Positions 60,529 through 64,000 of a stretch of 64,000 nucleotides of DNA are shown here, in pieces. The notes below the pieces were generated by a model. It worked only from the letters and a program-made list of their open reading frames with translations. It was not told the origin of the DNA and made no database searches. Each line of letters starts with the position of its first letter. Position 1 is the stretch's first letter. The DNA lies in the NCBI RefSeq assembly GCF_001618005.1, contig NZ_LQXA01000047.1, positions 1 to 64,000 of the forward strand, given 5' to 3'. Source of the stretch: Clavibacter tessellarius (GTDB lineage Bacteria; Actinomycetota; Actinomycetes; Actinomycetales; Microbacteriaceae). A program made the translations under genes and the position numbers.

Positions 60529-62217
60529 ATGACCTCCATCCCGCCGCGCCCGGAGCACGCTCAGCCCGCGACCGCATCACCCGCTCCATCCGCGCCGCCC
60601 GCCGCCGGCCTCGCGCTCCGCATCCGCGACCGCGTCCGCCCCCTCGCCCGCCGCCACCGGCGCGCGCTCGTCACGGTCGTCGCGATCCTCCTGGTCGCCG
60701 CCCTCGTCGTCGCCGTCCGCGGCATCACGGGCGCCGACCGCGGTCCCGTCGCGCCCCCGCCTCCCGCGCCGCGGTCCGCGCCCGACGGCATCCGCATCGC
60801 CCCGTCCGACGAGTTCATGAACGACCCGCAGCGGCCGTTCCAGCTCGACGGCGTGTGGCACGCCTACGCGCTCGTCAACGGCGACCACCCCGGCGGGAAC
60901 GGATCCTCGTGGCGGCACTTCACGTCGCCGGACATGGTGACGTGGCACGACGAGGGCATCGCGATCGACAAGTACGACACCCCGCTCGGCGACGCCGAGA
61001 CCGGCAGCGTCGTGGTCGACACCGCGAACACCTCCGGGCTCGGCGCCGGCACGGTCGTCGCGATCCTCACGCAGCAGTCGGACGGCGTGCAGCGCCAGTC
61101 CCTCTACTACTCCACCGACGGCGGATACCGGTTCGCGGCGTACACGGGGAACCCCGTGATGGAGAACCCGGGCGGCCCCGACTTCCGCGACCCGAAGGTC
61201 GTGTGGGACGCCGCGCACGGCCGCTGGAGCATGGCGCTCGCGGAGGGCCGACGGATCGGCTTCTACACGTCGCCCGACCTGCTGCGCTGGACCTACCGCT
61301 CCGACTTCGCCCGCGACGACCTCGGGACGCTCGAGACGCCGGACGTGTTCCCCCTCACGAGCCCGGACGACCCCGGCCGCGTCCGCTGGGTCCTCGCCGC
61401 CGGCGCGGACGGCGCCGCCCAGGGCCGCGGCACGGGCACCGCGTACTGGGTCGGTGACTTCGACGGCGAGCGCTTCACGCCCGATGACGACGCCCCGCGC
61501 TGGCTCGACCGGGGAGCGGACCTCTACGCGGCCGTGACGTGGGCGGATCCCGCCGGCGACGCCGCGGCCCCCACCCGCCGGTACGCGATGGGCTGGGCAA
61601 GCAGCTGGGCCTACGCGGGCCGGCTGCCGCTGCGCGACGGCGGTTCCGGCGGCGCCCAGTCGATCGTGCGGGAGCTCCGCCTCGTGCGCGACGGCGCCGG
61701 ATGGGCGCTGCGGTCCGCGCCCCTCGACGCCCTGGCCGGACGCGAGGGCGAGGCCCGGCCCATCGCCGACGCCCGGGCGTCCGGCACGATCCCGCTGGCC
61801 GAGGCGCCGCGCGGCCCGTCGCGTCTCCGCCTCACCCTCGTGCCCGACCCGGCGGATCCGGCGCGCGAGACCCGCGTGCGCCTCTCCTCCCCCGAGGGCG
61901 GCACGGTCACCGTCGGCTACGACGCGGAGCGGCGGCAGGCGTTCGTCGTGCGCGACGACGACCCCGACGGGATCATGCCGGACGCCTACGATCGGCCCGC
62001 GACGGCGCCGCTCCCCGACTCCGCGCCGGGGGATCCGGTGACGCTCGACCTCGTCGTGGACGACCGGGTCGTCGAGGCCTTCGTCGACGGCGACACGGCC
62101 GTGCTCACGACCGCCACGGTCGGCTCGCTCGACGCGGCCGCCCTCTCCGTGGAGGCCGTGGACGGCACGACGCGCGTGACCGACGCGAGCTGGACGCCCT
62201 TCGACCCGGCCGGCTGA
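60529..62217 (+). CDS. GH32 levanase/fructosidase with N-terminal membrane anchor
   Basis: A 562-aa enzyme. Residues 1-45 are a basic cytoplasmic tail; one helix (about 46-65) is an uncleaved signal anchor. The five-bladed propeller has the nucleophile Asp99 in FMNDPQRP, Asp221 in FRDPKVVWD and acid/base Glu269 in LETPDVFPL (the usual ECPD motif with Thr for Cys). A C-terminal beta-sandwich follows, including RVVEAFVDGD. It hydrolyses beta-fructosyl bonds of levan, inulin or sucrose at the cell surface. GAGGAG lies 9 nt before the ATG. Confidence 0.94.
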   Translation: MTSIPPRPEHAQPATASPAPSAPPAAGLALRIRDRVRPLARRHRRALVTVVAILLVAALVVAVRGITGADRGPVAPPPPAPRSAPDGIRIAPSDEFMNDPQRPFQLDGVWHAYALVNGDHPGGNGSSWRHFTSPDMVTWHDEGIAIDKYDTPLGDAETGSVVVDTANTSGLGAGTVVAILTQQSDGVQRQSLYYSTDGGYRFAAYTGNPVMENPGGPDFRDPKVVWDAAHGRWSMALAEGRRIGFYTSPDLLRWTYRSDFARDDLGTLETPDVFPLTSPDDPGRVRWVLAAGADGAAQGRGTGTAYWVGDFDGERFTPDDDAPRWLDRGADLYAAVTWADPAGDAAAPTRRYAMGWASSWAYAGRLPLRDGGSGGAQSIVRELRLVRDGAGWALRSAPLDALAGREGEARPIADARASGTIPLAEAPRGPSRLRLTLVPDPADPARETRVRLSSPEGGTVTVGYDAERRQAFVVRDDDPDGIMPDAYDRPATAPLPDSAPGDPVTLDLVVDDRVVEAFVDGDTAVLTTATVGSLDAAALSVEAVDGTTRVTDASWTPFDPAG

Positions 62218-62242
62218 CCCGCCCCGCGGTACCGCACCGGGG

Positions 62243-62746
62243 TCAGGCCGCCCGGTCGTCCTCGCCGCCCGCGCCGTCGCCCCGCCCGCATCCCGCGTCG
62301 GCCTCGGCCGCCGCGCCGTTCAGGCGGCCGACCACGTCGTCGAGCGCGTCGCGCAGCGCCTCGAGCTCCGCGATGGAGAGCCCCGTGCGCGCCGCCGCCT
62401 GGGCGGGCACGTGCACGGCGCGCCCGCGCAGCTCGCGTCCGGCGTCGGTCAGCGAGACCACGACCACGCGCTCGTCGACCGTGCTGCGCGCGCGGCCGAC
62501 GAACCCCGCGCCCTGCAGGCGCTTGAGCAGCGGGGTCAGCGTCGCCGGCTCCAGCTGGAGCGCGGCCCCGAGGTCGGAGATCGAGCGGTCGTTGCGCTCC
62601 CAGAGCGCGAGCATCACGAGGTACTGCGGATGCGTCAGCCCGAGCGGCTCGAGGATGGGCCGGTACACGGCCACCACGGACCGCGCGGCGACCACCGCCT
62701 GGAAGCACACCTGGCTCTCGAGCGCCAGCGGATCCGTCGTCGTCAT
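62243..62746 (-). CDS. MarR-family regulator, OhrR-like
   Basis: A 167-aa winged-helix protein: ALESQVCFQAVVAARSVVAVYRPILEPLGLTHPQYLVMLALWE carries a single N-terminal Cys at the place of the peroxide-sensing Cys of OhrR. HTH: SISDLGAALQLEPATLTPLLKRLQGAGFV; wing: RARSTVDERVVVVSLTDAG. The acidic/Gly-rich tail is unusual. It is probably a redox or organic-peroxide-responsive repressor, though no ohr gene is adjacent. AGGAG precedes the ATG at 62746; an ATG at 62767 is possible. Confidence 0.88.
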   Translation of the reverse strand: MTTTDPLALESQVCFQAVVAARSVVAVYRPILEPLGLTHPQYLVMLALWERNDRSISDLGAALQLEPATLTPLLKRLQGAGFVGRARSTVDERVVVVSLTDAGRELRGRAVHVPAQAAARTGLSIAELEALRDALDDVVGRLNGAAAEADAGCGRGDGAGGEDDRAA

Positions 62747-62795
62747 CGCGTTCTCCTCGACCGCCATCCCGTGGACTGCTACGTACACTGGGTAG

Positions 62796-63041
62796 ATGTT
62801 ACGCAAGCGGGGAAATGCCGATGGCCCGGAGGGCGGGAGCCGCGCCGGCGGCTTCGGCCGCGCCGTCGAGCGCTTCAACCAGCGCCTGCGTCCCTACCTC
62901 GGCGCGCCGCCCCTCGGCCCGTACGACGACGAGCCCGTGCAGGAGCCGATGAGCCGCCTCTGCCCGATGTGCGGCGAGCCGATGCCCGATCACGTCATCG
63001 ACCGGTCCGGCCCCCGCACGCAGGTCCGCTGCCCGGTCTGA
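62796..63041 (+). CDS. Small protein with CxxC zinc-ribbon-like C terminus
   Basis: An 81-aa basic protein: Gly/Arg-rich N terminus, FGRAVERFNQRLRPYLG helix, then RLCPMCGEPMPDHVIDRSGPRTQVRCPV. Three Cys and one His in the tail could bind zinc. Unrecognised, but short actinobacterial proteins with such tails are common. TACACT ends 6 nt before the ATG (leaderless), and the promoter overlaps the start region of the divergent OhrR-like gene, which may control it. Confidence 0.75.
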   Translation: MLRKRGNADGPEGGSRAGGFGRAVERFNQRLRPYLGAPPLGPYDDEPVQEPMSRLCPMCGEPMPDHVIDRSGPRTQVRCPV

Positions 63042-63090
63042 GCCGGAGCGCCGACGCACGCGCGGCGGAGCGGATCCGCGGCGAGCGGGC

Positions 63091-63543
63091 TCAGCCGGCG
63101 ACGACGAGCTCGACGTTGATGTCGTCCGGGTCCTGCACGGACAGGATCGACATGCCCGTCGGGAAGTCGACGACCTCGCCGTGGGAGATGCCGCGCTCCG
63201 TGAAGAGCGCGGCCGCGCGCACGAGGTCGTCGCGCGAGCCGACCTGCAGGCTCACGTGGTCGAGGCCGCGTGCCTCGGGGTCGAACGCGGCGTCGTCGCC
63301 CGCGATCGGACGGAGGCCGAGCAGCTGCGAGCCGATGCCGTAGATGACGCCGCCGAAGTACTGCGCCGGATCCTCGCGCACGGCGGGGTCGCTCGGGTCG
63401 CCCTCGCTCTCGATGGCGGGGGTGAGCCCCAGGACGCCCTCGTAGAAGGCGCGCGACCGGGCGAGGTCGGTGACGGAGAGGCGCACGTGGTGCACCCCGG
63501 TGATGGCGTCGAGGGGAGCGGTGGTCGCGGTGTCGTCGGTCAT
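63091..63543 (-). CDS. VOC-family dioxygenase-like protein
   Basis: A 150-aa glyoxalase-fold protein: GVHHVRLSVTDLARSRAFYEGVLGLTP, then GLDHVSLQVGSRDDLVRAAALFTERGI and VQDPDDINVELVV. The paired His/Glu positions (HHV, DHV, VEL) are compatible with a metal site. It is a different subgroup from the VOC protein at 6265. Substrate unknown. Convergent with the small zinc-ribbon gene. Confidence 0.88.
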   Translation of the reverse strand: MTDDTATTAPLDAITGVHHVRLSVTDLARSRAFYEGVLGLTPAIESEGDPSDPAVREDPAQYFGGVIYGIGSQLLGLRPIAGDDAAFDPEARGLDHVSLQVGSRDDLVRAAALFTERGISHGEVVDFPTGMSILSVQDPDDINVELVVAG

Positions 63544-63607
63544 GCTCCGACGCTAGGACGGTCGTCCGCGCCCGTCGCCCGCGCGTTCGGTTTCCGACCA
63601 GCGCGGA

Positions 63608-64000
63608 TCAGTCGTGCAGGTCGATGCCCCAGGTGCCGGTCCACTCTGATCCGGGTTCCAGGGTGATGAGGCCGTCGCCCGAGTTGAACGCGTCGGCGGG
63701 CGCCGTCATCGGCTCGACCGCGACCGCCCACACGTGGCCGTCCGCGACCGGGTACCACGGCGTCACGAAGACCTGCCAGTAGGTGAACTCGCCGTCGGCC
63801 CAGATCTCGGTGCGGCGGCCGTCGGGCGCCTGGACGCCGTGCCGGGTGACGCCGTCGACCACGCGGGCGTCGGCCCACGCGTCGTCGAGCTGGGCGTCGC
63901 GCACGCGCACGCCCTGGCGCAGGTCGAACCGGGTGCCCGCGACCGGGGTCTGGACGCCCGTGGGGTTGAGGCGCACCGGGTCCACCTCGATGTGGGTGGG
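63608..64000 (-). CDS. Aldose 1-epimerase family protein (5' end beyond window)
   Basis: Only the C-terminal ~130 residues are inside the window. The frame is open to the right edge and reads PTHIEVDPVRLNPTGVQTPVAGTRFDLRQ, then EFTYWQVFVTPWYPVADGHVWAVAVEPMTAPADAFNSGDGL and GSEWTGTWGIDLHD. The conserved Glu of VEPMT is the likely catalytic base of mutarotase-like enzymes; the protein may be a galactose mutarotase or a related sugar epimerase. The GTG at 63985 is not the true start. Confidence 0.87.
   Translation of the reverse strand, partial: PTHIEVDPVRLNPTGVQTPVAGTRFDLRQGVRVRDAQLDDAWADARVVDGVTRHGVQAPDGRRTEIWADGEFTYWQVFVTPWYPVADGHVWAVAVEPMTAPADAFNSGDGLITLEPGSEWTGTWGIDLHD

Noticed and set aside
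1-64000. tRNA, rRNA, CRISPR array, insertion sequence or prophage
   Set aside because: No TPsiC-like loops in a cloverleaf context, no regularly spaced repeats, and no transposase, integrase or phage structural proteins were found.

Overview
This is a chromosomal window from a very GC-rich Gram-positive actinobacterium. Codon thirds are almost always G or C, regulators are actinobacterial in type, and many genes start right next to a TANNNT -10 element (leaderless mRNAs). The gene set (GH68 levansucrase and GH32 levanase, CopC/YcnI/CopD-CtaG copper genes, DDAH with ornithine aminotransferase, bifunctional PutA, an EamA transporter) fits Microbacteriaceae, most likely Clavibacter or a close relative; that placement is inference. 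No rRNA, tRNA, CRISPR array, insertion sequence or prophage was seen. No stretch above 300 bp lacks a gene.

Left part (1-16 kb): a LuxR-type response regulator cut by the window edge with its histidine kinase; a copper block (His-rich membrane protein, CopD-CtaG fusion, membrane-anchored DsbA-like protein); a VOC protein, a CPBP protease with a small partner, an adenosine/adenine deaminase and a RidA protein; then an odd cassette in which two 133-aa paralogues flank a secreted protein with HIHIPPI repeats. An EamA transporter has lost its own 3' end and runs into a headless GrpB remnant; a divergent MarR gene shares a dyad with it. The cysK-cysE-SpoU methylase operon follows.

Middle (16-39 kb): a membrane protein preceded by a 10-codon coupled ORF, a quinone oxidoreductase, a luciferase-like protein, an MFS drug exporter with divergent TetR and a perfect 24-bp operator, an old yellow enzyme, an RDD protein, a SRPBCC pair, an SGNH hydrolase, a secreted M23 peptidase, a short-chain epimerase-like pair, and a LacI regulator with its ABC importer/MBL hydrolase operon (junctions of 3 to 4 nt). 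Two tandem paralogous secreted four-cysteine proteins follow, one with a frameshift in a C8 tract, then rocD-ddaH with divergent Lrp.

Right part (39.4-64 kb): a patch of orphan membrane genes, the last with much lower GC than its surroundings; a GntR regulator; a 1413-aa epsilon-poly-lysine-synthetase-like NRPS coupled to an M1 metallopeptidase; a AAA ATPase whose start lies inside a long dyad; a phosphopantetheinyl transferase that could serve the NRPS carrier domain; putA with divergent LysR; a second copper block (membrane paralogue, YcnI, CopC); divergent levansucrase and levanase; an OhrR-like MarR; a VOC protein; and an aldose-epimerase gene cut by the right edge. Most convergent or operon ends carry long GC hairpins without a T tract.
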